A DNA stretch of 64,000 nucleotides, from positions 6,014,001 through 6,078,000 of the forward strand of contig NC_088681.1 of the NCBI RefSeq assembly GCF_950023065.1, given 5' to 3'. The notes below the pieces were generated by a model, which was not told the DNA's origin, did no database searches, and was given only the letters and a program-made list of their open reading frames with translations. The translations under genes were made by a program, and so were the position numbers. This stretch comes from Planococcus citri. Taxonomy: Eukaryota > Arthropoda > Insecta > Hemiptera > Pseudococcidae. Of this stretch, positions 1 to 10,566 are shown piece after piece (the first letter of the stretch is position 1; every line of letters begins with the position of its first letter).

Positions 1-1247
1 GAGATCTTCCGAAGGGATGACCAATGGCGCGAATCGCAGCAATCTAGCCCATTTTTAAAGGCAGCCATGGGGTGCCAACGTTTTCAGTGAATCTAAAATA
101 TCATCCATTTCAGCAGTGGATTACTCGATAACCGCGATACCTTCCAAAATGGAACTTTTTTCCATAGTTAGGGGGTTTGAAAGGCTTTTTGGTGATATCA
201 TAAAAATCAGTGTTGCCACTTTTTTTCGTACAAAAAATTAGCTCAAAAAGTTTCAAAACGTAGTTTTCGTATCGTTCCGACTCTCAAAAATTCTGAAAAA
301 AATATATTATGGACAACTTTTCATGCTGAACAACATATTAAAAAATTGAGATGGTAACATGCTGCAAAGTCGATTTGAAAAAATTTAAAGCTTGCGAAAA
401 AATGCGATTTTTTGATTTAAAACATGAAAAAAAGTTTTGATAGGTGAAGTTGACCCATTTGACCCCTAATTTTACGTATCTGTTGAAAAAGTTGAAAAAC
501 CCCTTTCACTCGATGAAATAAACTCCTCACAAAAAATCAAAATTCGAAAAAATTCAATTTTTGATTTCAAACATTAAAAAAAGTTCAAATTTATTCAGTT
601 GTCTTATTTTGACATCTTTCTGACGTATTTCATGAAAAAAGTTGTTAAAAATTACACTCACAACAAAAAAATAAAAATTCGTTCATTTTTTGAATATTTT
701 CGAATTTTGATTTTTTTGTGAGGAGTTCATTTCATCGAGTAAAAGGGTTTTCTCAACTTTTTCAACAGATACGTACAAATAGGGGTCAAATGGGTCAACT
801 TCACCTATCAAAACTTTTTTTCATGATTTAAATTAAAAAATCACATTTTTTCGCAAGCTTAACATTTTTTAAAATCAACTTTGCAACATGTTACCATTCC
901 AATTTTTTAATATGTTGTTCAGCATGAAAAGTTGTCCATAATATATTTTTTTCAGAATTTTTGAGAGTCGGAACGATACGAAAACTACGTTTTGAAACTT
1001 TTTGAGCTAATTTTTTGTACGAAAAAAAGTGGTAACACTGATTTTTATGATATCACCAAAAAACCTTTTAAAATCGCTAAGTATAGGAAAAAGTTCCATT
1101 TTGGTAGGTATCGCGGTTATCGAGTAATCCACTGCTGAAATGGATGATATTTTAGGTTCACTGAAAACTTTGACACCCCATGGCTGCATTTAAAAATGGG
1201 CTAGACGACTGCGATTTGTGCCATTGGTCATCCCTTCGGAAGGTCTT
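1..1247. repeat. Large fold-back (inverted repeat) element
   Basis: The first ~545 bases reappear as reverse complement at about 705-1247. The right end (CCCTTCGGAAGGTCTT) mirrors the first bases of the window, and the Met-free centre is A/T rich. Arms diverge by scattered substitutions. No coding capacity survives. It is a fold-back element or long-TIR MITE. The left border coincides with the window edge, so the true left end and target duplication cannot be seen. Confidence 0.85.
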
Positions 1248-1320
1248 ACCACAGGAAAAATTTCAAAAAAATCGCCAAACCCCCCTACCACTTCTTGGTC
1301 TAATTGCCGTGAAATGACCC

Positions 1321-1905
1321 TTCGGCGACTTTTTGAAAATTACCGGAGTCTATACCAAATTTTTGAAACTTGAAATTTTCACAACATTTCATCAAAAATG
1401 CAGTTAGCCTATAGCAAGCCGAAATTTACTCTGCGACTGCAAACTAATTTCAATTCATATTCAGTCGATTGCATGGTGGTTCCAAGTGGTTTTGAAGCTT
1501 CCTGCTATTTTTCAAAAAGTCGCTGGAGGCACCAAAACGACTTGAAATCCACCTGCAGTCGACTTCATAGCGTATTGAAATTAGTTTGCAGAATACATAA
1601 ATTTCGGATTTTCAACTTCATTTGAGGAAATGTGAAAATTTCAACAACAGGCTCCAGAACTGCTCAAAATGGTTGGAAACCGTTTTCTATCGATTTGGCA
1701 GTTCGGAGATTGGACGTATCCCAAATTTCAGCTTTCCAGGTCAATTAGGTAAAACTTTGATTTTTTTCTAATTCTTGGCTTGATTTTCAAAAATCACTAA
1801 AAAACAAAAAATACACTTTATCATTTAAAATTTCAGCTGGTTATAAATTTTTGCATGCTCCTTCGATGTTGTGGGGTTTGCAAAAATTCAAAAAAATATA
1901 TCGAC
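1321..1905. repeat. Fragment of the dispersed CTGGAGGCTCCAG repeat family
   Basis: Matches the family seen at 29.5-31.0, 35.6-36.4, 46.4-46.7, 54.3-56.9 and 58.3-59.5 kb. Shared phrases are the CTGGAGCCTCCAGC block, ACCGTTTTGAGCAGTTC, CCAAATCGATTGG and TTCACCAAAAATC. Both strands occur. It carries only short open frames and looks like non-autonomous repeat DNA. Confidence 0.7.
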
Positions 1906-1919
1906 TATTCATTTGAGCG

Positions 1920-2027
1920 ATTCTTTCTCTGATTGGATTTTGATAACTTCATTAAACTGAAGTCAAGAAGTCAATAAGTTTGAGGTCAAGTTTTTCACAT
2001 TGAAAAAATAACAAAACAAATGATGTG
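1920..2027 (-). pseudogene. Orphan 3' flank of a lost zinc-finger exon
   Basis: The stretch with GATTTTGATAACTTCATTAA and TTTTTCACATTGAAAAAATA is the same conserved block found just past the stop codon of the zinc-finger exons at 10.7, 24.4, 41.8 and 48.0 kb. No zinc-finger codons follow it; a MITE and unrelated DNA take their place. I infer an eighth duplicated unit whose coding part is gone. Confidence 0.45.
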
Positions 2028-2174
2028 AAGGCGCATACGAAAAGGTACCTTATGGCCAAAAAAATTTTCACCTATGGAGGATTCCACTCAATTTTTGAAG
2101 AGTCCCAACGAAAATTATGCGAAGAAAAAAAATTATTTTTTTTGGCCATAAGGTGCCTTTCCGTATGCGCCCTT
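2028..2174. mobile_element. Short MITE with ~37-bp terminal inverted repeats
   Basis: AAGGCGCATACGAAAAGG at the left end pairs with CCTTTCCGTATGCGCCCTT at the right end, and the pairing runs on through the TTATGGCCAAAAAA block. The element is about 147 bp. No convincing target duplication is seen, so the superfamily is not assigned. Confidence 0.65.
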
Positions 2175-3188
2175 GTAGCATAGGTATAGTTGATTGCCTG
2201 AATTTATTTGGGTAGACTAACCTATCTACATATTTTTCAATGATTCTGGGCTTAAGTGATGAGAGTGGGGAAAAGTTGAACTTACGGACGTTAGGTAAGT
2301 CCTACCTAACGTAGTAGGTACCAATAGTAATTTTATGGTTGTATGAGAACGTTCGATTTGTGGTGTTACGCGATCGCGTTTTAATTAATCCTTTTTTCCT
2401 TTTCCCTTTTTATTTTTTCTAATTATGTTTCGAGTACGAATAAAATGACTTAATTTCGAGTGTTAATTAATTTGAATTTTCGATAATGATTTCGCGTATT
2501 AATTCGGATGAATCGAGATTAATTATGGAAGAGTAAACCTGTGTCACGTAAGCCAGTAATGGCGGTGCTTAGGCACACGCCTAGATAATGGTGTGAATTT
2601 AGGGCAAATTCTTCTTAGATAGGGCTACTATATAGTCATGGAAATTGACTGAGTCTTAGTTTAACAAATCGAAATTGTCAAGGTAATGTCAGGTTTTTGA
2701 AACTAATAATTAGATATATCAGGTATGATATTTTATTAGCTCTTAGAAATTTAGATAATCGAGTAAACGATTCAATTTCATAATGTGTCTAACATAGTAA
2801 TTATTCCATTCGAATAATATTTAATGATCGAATAAATATCTATCACCTAAAAGAGGTTACGATCTCAACTTACAATTTTGGAACTTTGATAGGTATTTAC
2901 CTATTTGTAAATAGTCCCTTTAACTAACCCTTTTCGATGATAGGAAATAAATTACTCTCATGTTTAGACATTTTATTTATCTGGAGTATAGGCAGGTTCC
3001 TCTGTGTTACTTTCCTGTAAAATTACCCACTTATCCTATTTAGTTATACCAGTCTAACTCCTTACCTACCTATTTGGACACGCCAAGCTTTCCCCAAAAA
3101 ATGATTCATTCTAAAATAGTTTAATCCTATACCACACCCTCACATATAAAACTTTCGAATCTGTACACATTTACTCATAGATAGGTAA
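2175..3188. other. No gene or clear repeat seen
   Basis: AT-rich sequence with no open frame of note and no inverted or tandem structure I could detect. It ends in CTGTACACATTTACTCATAGATAGG, part of the conserved 3' flank of a zinc-finger exon, so the right edge belongs to the unit of the 4.7-kb exon. Confidence 0.4.
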
Positions 3189-3395
3189 CTAGTTGTAGTG
3201 GAAGAAAACGAACACACAAAATGTTTTGAAGTTTTTATTCATGTTTTTTAAAACACGAAATACGTGGTTTATGCACAGATTATACTTAACCGAACTTTAC
3301 ACGGCATACTTACCTAGTCTTGAATAGTTCTAAGGGAACAGGTCCCAGATTTAGGTAAGGTTAGATTAGGTTAACTTAACCTTTACACGTTCAGA

Positions 3396-3620
3396 CTAAC
3401 CAAAGATCTCAAATAGGTACTAAGTAGCCATAGTGAGAATCAATGAGATGGAGACTTACACAAAGGTGGAAATCAACACCAGTGCTTAAGTAGGTCTCCC
3501 TATCAGGCTAACCAAAGATCTCAAATAGGTACCGAAGCAGCCACAATGAGAATCAATGAAGTGCGGTCTACCCATAAGCGAAATTCTACACCTATGTTAA
3601 GGTAGACCTCCCTAACTCTT
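3396..3620. repeat. Two direct repeats, period ~112 bp
   Basis: CTAACCAAAGATCTCAAATAGG occurs at 3396 and again at 3508, followed in both copies by GAGAATCAATGA and a GTAG(G/A)(T/C)CTCCCTA block. This subterminal duplication lies inside the 3194-4681 element. Confidence 0.75.
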
Positions 3621-3768
3621 TTAGCTAAAGAAGATTAGACTTCGATAGCCAGAAGAGAACTGACCCTACCAGTGAGTTTGCTGAGTTTATATACTATGAA
3701 AAAGGTGGGTGCACTAGCTTCTCAGCTGATGAGGAATCTATATCAGCTGATTGAGTTCATCTGTATAA

Positions 3769-4348
3769 CAGGGTTGCGGAACGATAAAACAAAACGGTAT
3801 TGGTATGTGGTATTGGTATTTCAAATGTGGTGGCTAAAACGGTATTGGTTTTTCGGTTTTCATCAATTTCTACCTCAAAATTTCGGTTTTTGGTATCGGT
3901 TTTTCCAATTTTTGTGAATTTTATTTCGGTTTTCGGTTTCGGTATTGGTATTTTATCACCCAAAAATCAAGCTAATTTCAGAACACTTTGGCTTAAAATT
4001 CAGAAATTGAGAGAGTAGTAGTATAAAAGTTGAAATGAGAATGAAATGAGAGGAAAATCAACAAAGAAAAGCGATCATTGAAATAAATAAACTCATTTTG
4101 TTTGATGTTGGAATTGTTTCATTTGCAGAAAATATGCAAAAATGAGTACCAAAATACAGATTTTAAAATAATTTTGGTATTGGTTTTCAGTATTTTGTAC
4201 CGATTTTGAAATTATATTGGTTTTTTCTAAATCGGTTTTTCATTTGTCAACTTATTGGTATCGGTTTTCGGTTTTTTCAATTTTTTTCAAAAATTAGGCG
4301 GTTTTGCCGGTATTGGTTTTTTGGTATCGGTATCGTTCCGCAACCCTG
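3769..4348. mobile_element. hAT-type MITE with perfect 8-bp duplication
   Basis: TIR CAGGGTTGCGGAACGATA at the left end and its reverse complement at the right end. The flanking 8-mer CTGTATAA is repeated exactly (3761-3768 and 4349-4356). CAGGG ends and an 8-bp duplication are hAT hallmarks. The 580-bp interior is strongly strand-asymmetric: it is built from variants of CGGTATTGGTTTTTCGG. There is no transposase. It is nested in the 3194-4681 element, so it is the younger of the two. Confidence 0.9.
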
Positions 4349-4681
4349 CTGTATAATGCCAATAAAATGTATGGTTAATTAAGACCTATCAGCTGACTGA
4401 GTATACTCCTCAAGAGTAAGATTAAACAGCTGACTAATATATTGCAATTAATTCAGGTAGACTTCCTATATGATCGCTAAGTAGATAAAATAGTTGACAG
4501 TTTGTTTATGTTGATAAATCAGCTGATTGTTATGATGAATAGTTTCATTAGATGTCCTATAGGATCGCTAATGGTATATAAAGTGGAACAGCTGACTGTT
4601 TGAATTTGAAAAATAGATTACATAGGTAGAATTTATACCTATAGGATCGCTAAAGTATTTATTTGGTTTTCTTCCACTACG

Positions 4682-5296
4682 CTAGTCAATTATTGAAATT
4701 TGAGTACTTACGCATTTAGAAAATATGTGTTTGGCTAAAGAGGTCTTCTGGCGATATTTCTTCCCGCAATGGGCACACTCATAACGAGGGCCCTCCACAT
4801 GGATACGTTCGTGCAATGCCACATGGCGATAATGCTTGAATTGATGGTTGCATATACGGCATTTGAAGGGTCTCTCTTCACTATGCGTAAGTTGGTGCTG
4901 ATTGAGAAGATATTTTTTAACAAAACGTTTGCTACATGTTTGGCAAGAAAATGGTTTCATTGGTTTGACACCAGAATGTACTCTCAGGTGTGCAGCGAGA
5001 GAATTTTTATAAGAAAACATTTTTCCGCAATCAGGGCACTCGAAACAAGGTCTTTGCACATGTGCCCGTTCGTGCGCCCTTTTATAATACATGTGCTTGA
5101 ATCGTGCGCCACAAATTCGGCATTTGTAGGGTCCTTTTTTTCTACGGCGTTTAGAAGCAAACTGTTTGTCATAGGCTTGACAGTGAAACGGCTTCGAATG
5201 TTCTTGCTGGTGTCTTGTCCACTCACTTTGGCAGGAAAACATTGCACCACAAATATCGCAGCAGTAGGGGAAGGAATTCCGTAACAGTACCTTTAC
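4682..5296 (-). CDS. C2H2 zinc-finger terminal exon 1 (six good fingers, one fused finger)
   Basis: This is a 204-codon 3' exon on the minus strand. It enters in phase 0 at a TGTAG acceptor (5297-5298) with Val-Lys-Val-Leu and ends at the stop 4682. Finger 1 (YCCDIC) is intact. Finger 2 has lost its second Cys (CQAY) and its whole His half through an internal deletion, so it runs straight into the next finger (YKCRIC). Four normal fingers follow. The last unit is CxxC-H-x4-C, a C2HC finger, as in every paralogue. In C2H2 families such arrays bind DNA in the nucleus. No intact linker exon lies directly upstream; candidates start at 29.17 kb. It could belong to gene A as an alternative 3' exon or be a cut-off duplicate. 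Its 3' flank carries the 3194-4681 insertion. Confidence 0.8.
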   Translation of the reverse strand, partial: VKVLLRNSFPYCCDICGAMFSCQSEWTRHQQEHSKPFHCQAYDKQFASKRRRKKGPYKCRICGARFKHMYYKRAHERAHVQRPCFECPDCGKMFSYKNSLAAHLRVHSGVKPMKPFSCQTCSKRFVKKYLLNQHQLTHSEERPFKCRICNHQFKHYRHVALHERIHVEGPRYECAHCGKKYRQKTSLAKHIFSKCVSTQISIID

Positions 5297-6598
5297 CTAC
5301 AGGATAAAAGATGATATCGCAAATGATACGTCGTCTTATTTTGAATAATTGTGTTGGCAAGTACATAGTTATGCGCCATAAATACCAAAATGAAACATAA
5401 TATGCAAGTTTCGCAAAAATACAGAGTATAAAAATTCTCAAGTTTAATAGCCGGGCAAATGACAATAAGAATAATTGCACCTCCGCCCCCTCCGCTCCAA
5501 TGGAACAAATATTTTTTCAAAAGGGACATTCCAAGGAAAAATTTAATGCAAAATTGCCACGATAGCATATTGGAATTAGAGCGCAGAGTGAATTTTCCAT
5601 AGCTCCGTAAAACCCTAAAAGCGGTCTGGAATATTCAATGGGAATGACTTGGAACATAACGAAGAATCCTAAATAATACATCCCTACTCCTGTCATTCGA
5701 AAACCGATTTTTTTATGAAACGTCTCATTTTCGTAGATCCATATCTTTCCTCCAGGAGCACCTTCAGGGCTTAAAAATTTTTAGAGCACCTTTCAACTTC
5801 AAATACACATCTTCACTATAATAATTTTGATCTAAATTCTCCTCCATATATTTTTTTTCACGATCCACCTTAATATGGTATACGGTATGACACAGAAGAA
5901 GTGTCCGTCCCATGGCTTTTATTTCTAAGTGGAAAAGAGCTGGCAAGATGAATGAAGCGGCGTTGAGCCGAGAAAAATGGGGGCTTTCAAAAGCGACGTT
6001 GAAGATTTCAGGCCCATGCACAGGATGTCCACAAATTGAAAAACCGGTTTGGTCCAAGAATTCAAACTGGTTTTTATTGGCGCAATGTATTCTACACACT
6101 AAGGCGACAAAAACGAGATATGAATTTTTTGAAACCAGTTCATTAATTTGCAACCAGTTGACAAAAATTGCAGATGGAGAAATTGTAGAGTATGAAAATT
6201 AACACAATTCTGTGTGAGTAATTACATTTTGAAACTGGTTCATTGGTTGGCATTTAGCGATCTCGTTTTTGACACTCATCTAAAAATGGGAGATAAAGAA
6301 GAAAGTTTGAACCATAGGTTGTAGAGTGTGAAAAATTGAATCGTTTTTGCTAATCAGATTTTGAAACCAGTTCATTAATTTACTGCAAGCCATCAAAACT
6401 TACCTGGCTGCATTAATTAGCTGTTTTCAAAATCCGATCAGCAAAAATGGTTCAATTATTCACACTCTACAACTTTTGTTTCAAGCTTTTTAGTGTGCGT
6501 AGCACACTATTGGTTTCGCTTTGAGAAACGAAATTTCATGGAGGGTATAGATTTATTTTCATTCAATTCGGATGGGTAATTGCTGAGTAATTGCAATT
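5297..6598. other. Duplicated intron-like flank plus satellite-family monomers
   Basis: 5297-5440 is the conserved flank found upstream of all zinc-finger acceptors (CCCCATAAATACC, AATAATTGTGTT). About 5570-5900 matches 53,040-53,370, the region beside the intact linker exon of gene B. The linker exon itself is missing here. The DNA then joins a repeat with AAATGGGGGCTTTCAAAAG (also at 19.0, 25.5 and 27.7 kb) and dispersed copies of the 123-bp GAAACTGGTTCATTAA repeat (6100-6480). The open frames are repeat artefacts. Confidence 0.55.
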
Positions 6599-6841
6599 TT
6601 AGTTCATTATTTTAATGCGTAAATTCCTAAAAAATGGTAAAGGGGACTTGTAAACTTCCTGCGGTTCATTGTACCCTGCTATACCCCCAGCCATCATCAC
6701 TTTATAAACACCTTGTGTTGCATTGTACCCTGTCACACCCCCAGTCTGCCAGCTATGTATTTCAAGTAGGAGTGGCTTGATGGCGTGTTTCCCTCCAATG
6801 TATTTGGTTACCTCTGGCAGTAAAACAAATTGGCAGTTCAT
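6599..6841 (-). other. Weak 80-codon open frame with an internal 17-residue repeat
   Basis: The minus-strand frame holds two copies of the pattern GG[VI]xGYNxxQ[GE]VYK, which reflects a ~54-bp DNA duplication (GTACCCTG...CCCCCAG). There is no recognisable domain, splice context or paralogue in the window. It may be a remnant of a repeat-encoded protein or chance. 6842-7050 shows nothing further. Confidence 0.2.
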
Positions 6842-7059
6842 TTTATGTGAAACCTTTGTGAAGTATACACCATTCTAGTTGGCATCCTATATGGCTTGCT
6901 TCTGTTAAGAATAGTGTTACCTATGTATATTGTTCCTGTGTTGATTTAATGGTTGCAGCTTTGCAGTTCAAATAAACAGGTAATTATTACATCATCATTA
7001 TTGTTTTTATTATTATCATTTTTTGTTTAGTTAAAAATTATAAATGCATTTTTTGTTAT

Positions 7060-7612
7060 CTATTATTTTTTTTTGAAATTTTTGTTTTTGTTTTTTTTAT
7101 ACTAGTTCAAATTGAGTTTCTAATCTGGTGCTTTTTAAATCCAAATCTATTATTTTTTTTTTAATTTTTGTTTTTGTTTTTTTTTAGACTAGTTTAAATT
7201 GAGTTTCTAATGTGGTGCTTTTTTAATTCAAATCTTATTTTTTTTTAAATTTTTATTTTTGTTTTTTTCAGGCTAGTTCAAATTGAGTTTCTAATCTAGT
7301 GCATACCTAATAGGTTGGAAACTTATTATTTTATCTATTATTTATTTATTTTTTTGAAATTTTTGTTTTTATTTTTTTTAGACTAGTTTAAATTGAGTTT
7401 CTAATCTGGTGCTTTTTTAATTCAAATCTTATTTTTTTTTTAAATTTTTATTTTTGTTTTTTTCAGGCTAGTTCAAATTGAGTTTCTAATCTAGTGCATA
7501 CCTAATAGGTTGGAAACTTATTATTTTATCTATTATTTATTTATTTTTTTGAAATTTTTGTTTTTATTTTTTTTAGACTAGTTTAAATTGAGTTTGAGAT
7601 GTTTTTTTTTTT
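7060..7612 (+). repeat. Poly-T rich higher-order tandem repeat (86 + 110 = 196 bp)
   Basis: The core CTAGTT(C/T)AAATTGAGTTTC recurs at about 7102, 7188, 7272, 7382, 7468 and 7578. Spacing alternates near 86 and 110 bp, so the larger unit is 196 bp. Each core is preceded by a long T tract ending in TTTAG or TTCAG, which resembles a polypyrimidine tract plus 3' splice site on the + strand. Looser variants continue to about 8190. Confidence 0.75.
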
Positions 7613-8430
7613 AACTCTCAAGTTAGACCCCTCCAGTTTAAGCAGCAATATTGTGCATAACAGGTAAGAATTCATTCAATATTGTATGTTTCTACTTGTT
7701 TTTTGTTTATTAGGAATGAGGCTTAAACATGTTAACAATGTGTACTTTAATTTAAATTTTTTGTTCACATTTAAATTATTTTTTCTTTGCAGGTTAGTGA
7801 GTAGGTATTAATATTCCAAGAGTCTCGGGTATTCTTCAATTAGCAGTGTTTTTTTTTTCAATTCTCGAGTTGGACCATTGAAAAACTTGCATATAATTCC
7901 ATTTGATTTTTGGGTAATATATAAAATGATTGCATCATATATTTTCCAAGTTTATTTTTTTTTTCAATTTGTGTTTCTATCTATTAATTGTTATTTGTTC
8001 AATTTTAATTTTTTTTTTCAGGCTAGTAAGTGTTGTTATTCCAAGCATTTCTGGTATTCTTTAATTAGAAGTGTTCACTACTAAAGAATTTGCACATTTC
8101 CATGTTGTTTTCTGGTAAGTTTTTTTTGTTTTTGTTTTTGATTTATTGTTATTCTATTGAGTAATTTTAAATTCCAGGTTTTTTTATCAATTTTGTTATT
8201 ATTCTTCATTTAAGTAATTCAATTTTGGTTTGTTATTTTTTGTTTTTATAATAAAAAGCCAACAAATAGTGGTAAGTTAAGCCTATATGTAGAGGCATAA
8301 TTGTTAAAGCCGAACACTGCTCTGAAGAAGCTAGATGTAATTTATGCGAAATATTAGCAAATTTATTGTTGTAATCCGGCTTAATACCCGTTAATGAAGT
8401 TTTAAACAAAACAACGAGTGGCCGAATTAG
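7613..8430. other. T-rich DNA with splice-site-like motifs, no gene
   Basis: Continues the T-rich style of the preceding repeat. TTTGCAGGTTAGTGAGTAGG (about 7787) and TTTTTCAGGCTAGTAAGTG (about 8016) look like an acceptor joined directly to a donor. No coding exon of useful length lies between them. Confidence 0.35.
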
Positions 8431-8740
8431 TTTCAAATTGAAAAATCGCGCTGGAGGCTCCAGAATGGTTGGAAATTGTGAAATTTGGATTTGGTTAGTT
8501 ATTATTAGTTTTGGGACTTATTTGTAACCATTTTTATTGATCAAGTACATACTTTTTTTTAAAAAAGCATAAATCGCAAAAAACAGTCAATTTTGAATTT
8601 TCAAAAATTCGCCAAAAATCGAAAAATCAACTTGGGCAGCTGAAAATTTGGTTTTGGGGGTTTTAGACTATGCTCTTTCCAAAAATCGCGGTCCTGTTCA
8701 AATCGGAGTGTGATACCTAAAGAGGTTCCCTTGTCAAATG
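8431..8740. repeat. Copy of the repeat also found at 52,575-52,868
   Basis: Shares AATTGAAAAATCG, CTGGAGG(C)TCCAGAATGG, AACAGTCAATTTTGAATTTT, GGGCAGCTGAAAATTTGG and AAAAATCGCGGTCC in the same order. It is a single arm; at 52 kb the same sequence forms a palindrome. Confidence 0.75.
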
Positions 8741-8969
8741 ATTTCATAAAGGTAGGTATTGACTTTTTTGAGTTATCTAAATTGAAAAGTTATTTGGAAA
8801 ATTTTTGGCTTCAAAAGTGCCCCTGGAAAGGAAGACTAAAAAAAGAACATTTTTTCTAAAAATCGTGATGTTTTCGCTATAGTCCCCTATTCAAGTTGTT
8901 TTGAGAGAAATTGTCCGGTTCCATAATGTAGCATTTGGGATTATGCTTCGATCTAACCCAACCTCACTA

Positions 8970-8991
8970 AAATCAATCAATCAATCAATCA
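8970..8991. repeat. (AATC)n microsatellite
   Basis: About five AATC units beside ACATTTATTAGACCAC. Confidence 0.9.
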
Positions 8992-9039
8992 ACATTTATT
9001 AGACCACTTATGTATAGTTAGTCATATATCTACCAATAG

Positions 9040-9538
9040 GAATAGATGCATCCTCCCTTACTCTCCTATCCTCTGGTAGAACTTTTTTCTTGAAGGGGAC
9101 ATCTTAAGCAACATTTTAAAGAAAACTTGCCAAAATTTAAGTTGGCCTCACCAACAAAATGACGGCCACTTTGATGACAGGTCAGCCGAAGTCGCAGATT
9201 TTGCTTTCCAACATAGGACTCGCATGAAATTTTCCGAACAGGACAAAAGAGCATGCAAAAATTTATCACCAGCCAACATTTCAAGTGCAAAGTTGCGTAT
9301 ATTTTGTTTTCTGGTGAATTTTTGAAAATCAAATTTAGACTAAAAATGAGGGAAAAATCAATATTTTACTAAATTGACATGCCTAGTAAGCTGAGGTTGG
9401 ATATGCTCCATTTTCGACCAGCCAAATCGATTGGAAAATGCATCAAACAATTTTCGGCACATTTAAAGCCTCCAGCAGATTTTTGAGATTTGTAATTTCC
9501 ACAAAATCGCACCAAATGAAGTAGTAAATCCGAAATTC
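9040..9538. repeat. Dispersed repeat, near-copy of 41,100-41,640
   Basis: Collinear with 41.1-41.64 kb: TTTTCTTGAAGGGGACATC, AAGTTGGCCTCACCAACAAA, GCCGAAGTCGCA, CACATTTAAAG, CCACAAAATCGCACC. The copy at 41 kb is uninterrupted where this one is broken by the fold-back at 9539. Confidence 0.8.
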
Positions 9539-10566
9539 TTTGATGTCCTGAAAACGAATCCGATGAGTTCTCCACTGTCCCGGGTGTGCTTTCCCCCAAA
9601 TGGTGGATATTAGCCCTCCAAAATCGGTTTTTGGCCAATGTATCGAAAAATATTGACTATAGCCCAAAATGGTTGAACGAATGTTATTCTACGTCAAATT
9701 TCCGATCTAGTGATATATCAACTGTCTTTCTACTCCCAAGGGGGGTGGGGCTAGAACTATTCAAATGAAAGGAGTTTTCTAAAAAACACAAAAAAGCTAT
9801 CGGCCCATAAGAGGGGCGAAATGGCCCCCAAGAGCGTTCGGGTTGATACTAGCATAGAAGGTGGGTACCATCGAGAAACTTCCGCGTGAAAAATTTCAGA
9901 TCAACACCACCTCCCCTTTTTGGGAAACCCCCCTTTTCTGAAATTTCAATGCCATTTTTCTCAGCTCCATTTCAACCGATTTTGAAAATTTTTCAGTAAG
10001 TATGTTATGTATATTCATAGTAGGTATCCCCACAAAAATTTTCACCCCCCCCCCCTTGGGGGTAGAAAGACAGTTAATATATCACTAGATCGGAAATTTG
10101 ACGTACAGAACAACATTCGTTCAACCATTTTGGGCTATAGTCAGTATTTTTCAATACATTGGCCAAAAACAGATTTTGGGGGGCCAAGATCCACAATTTG
10201 GGGGAAAGCACACCCGGGACCAGAGATGGAACGATTACCGATCATAATCGATTATGACCGATTATTCGGGTCCGATTAAAATAATCGGACAGCATCGATT
10301 AATCGAATCTTGGTGCTACCTATATTGTACTAATATTTCAGGCTTTTTCATTGGTCAATGGTTAAGTTGCAACGGGTCAAGGTACCGATCGTTCCGCATG
10401 ACGTCATGCTTTGCTGTGTTTATTTTGCCCGTCGATTTAATCGGCCGATTAATCGATTATTCCCGATTATTTTGAAGTAAATAATCGATGTAGCATCGAT
10501 TATAATCGATTCCATCTCCACCTGGGACAGTAGGAGACTCATCGGATTCGTTTTCAGGACATCAAA
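9539..10566. mobile_element. Fold-back element carrying a nested hAT MITE
   Basis: The ends TTTGATGTCCTGAAAACG and CGTTTTCAGGACATCAAA are inverted. The pairing runs through AGTTCTCCACTGTCCCGGG, CCAAAATCGG and the C-rich block beside GAAAGACAGTT. Compared with 41.6 kb, the target CCGAAATTC is broken here. No target duplication could be fixed. Without the nested MITE and its duplication the element is ~720 bp. Confidence 0.75.
10221..10520. mobile_element. 300-bp hAT-type MITE rich in AATCGATTA
   Basis: CAGAGATGGAA at the left and TTCCATCTCCA at the right are imperfect TIRs. The flanks are CCCGGGAC (10213-10220) and CCTGGGAC (10521-10528), an 8-bp duplication with one change. The uninterrupted target is visible in the opposite arm of the host palindrome (9578-9590). 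The interior consists largely of AATCGATTA and CCGATTATT words. A related fragment may sit near 23,930-24,000. Confidence 0.85.

Larger units (their letters stand above)
3194..4681. mobile_element. TIR DNA element with 5-bp CTAGT target duplication, inserted in the 3' flank of the 4.7-kb zinc-finger exon
   Basis: The ends are TGTAGTGGAAGAAAAC and GTTTTCTTCCACTACG, an inverted pair with one terminal mismatch. CTAGT precedes it (3189-3193) and follows it (4682-4686). The flanks joined together give the usual zinc-finger 3' flank (compare 48,210-48,235, where CTAGTCAATAATTG is continuous). Inside are two ~112-bp direct repeats, many CAGCTGA words, several TATAGGATCGCTAA words and a nested hAT MITE. 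It has no transposase and is non-autonomous. Confidence 0.7.

Noticed and set aside
4769..5284. 171-codon + strand frame over zinc-finger exon 1, and similar + strand frames at 19.7-20.5, 24.6-25.4 and 42.1-42.5 kb
   Set aside because: They are antisense shadows of C2H2 repeats. The minus strand has the Cys/His spacing and splice sites.
5764..6202. Overlapping frames of 129 and 96 codons
   Set aside because: Both lie in a dispersed repeat also found at 18.8-19.0, 25.5 and 27.7 kb, open on both strands; no domain.
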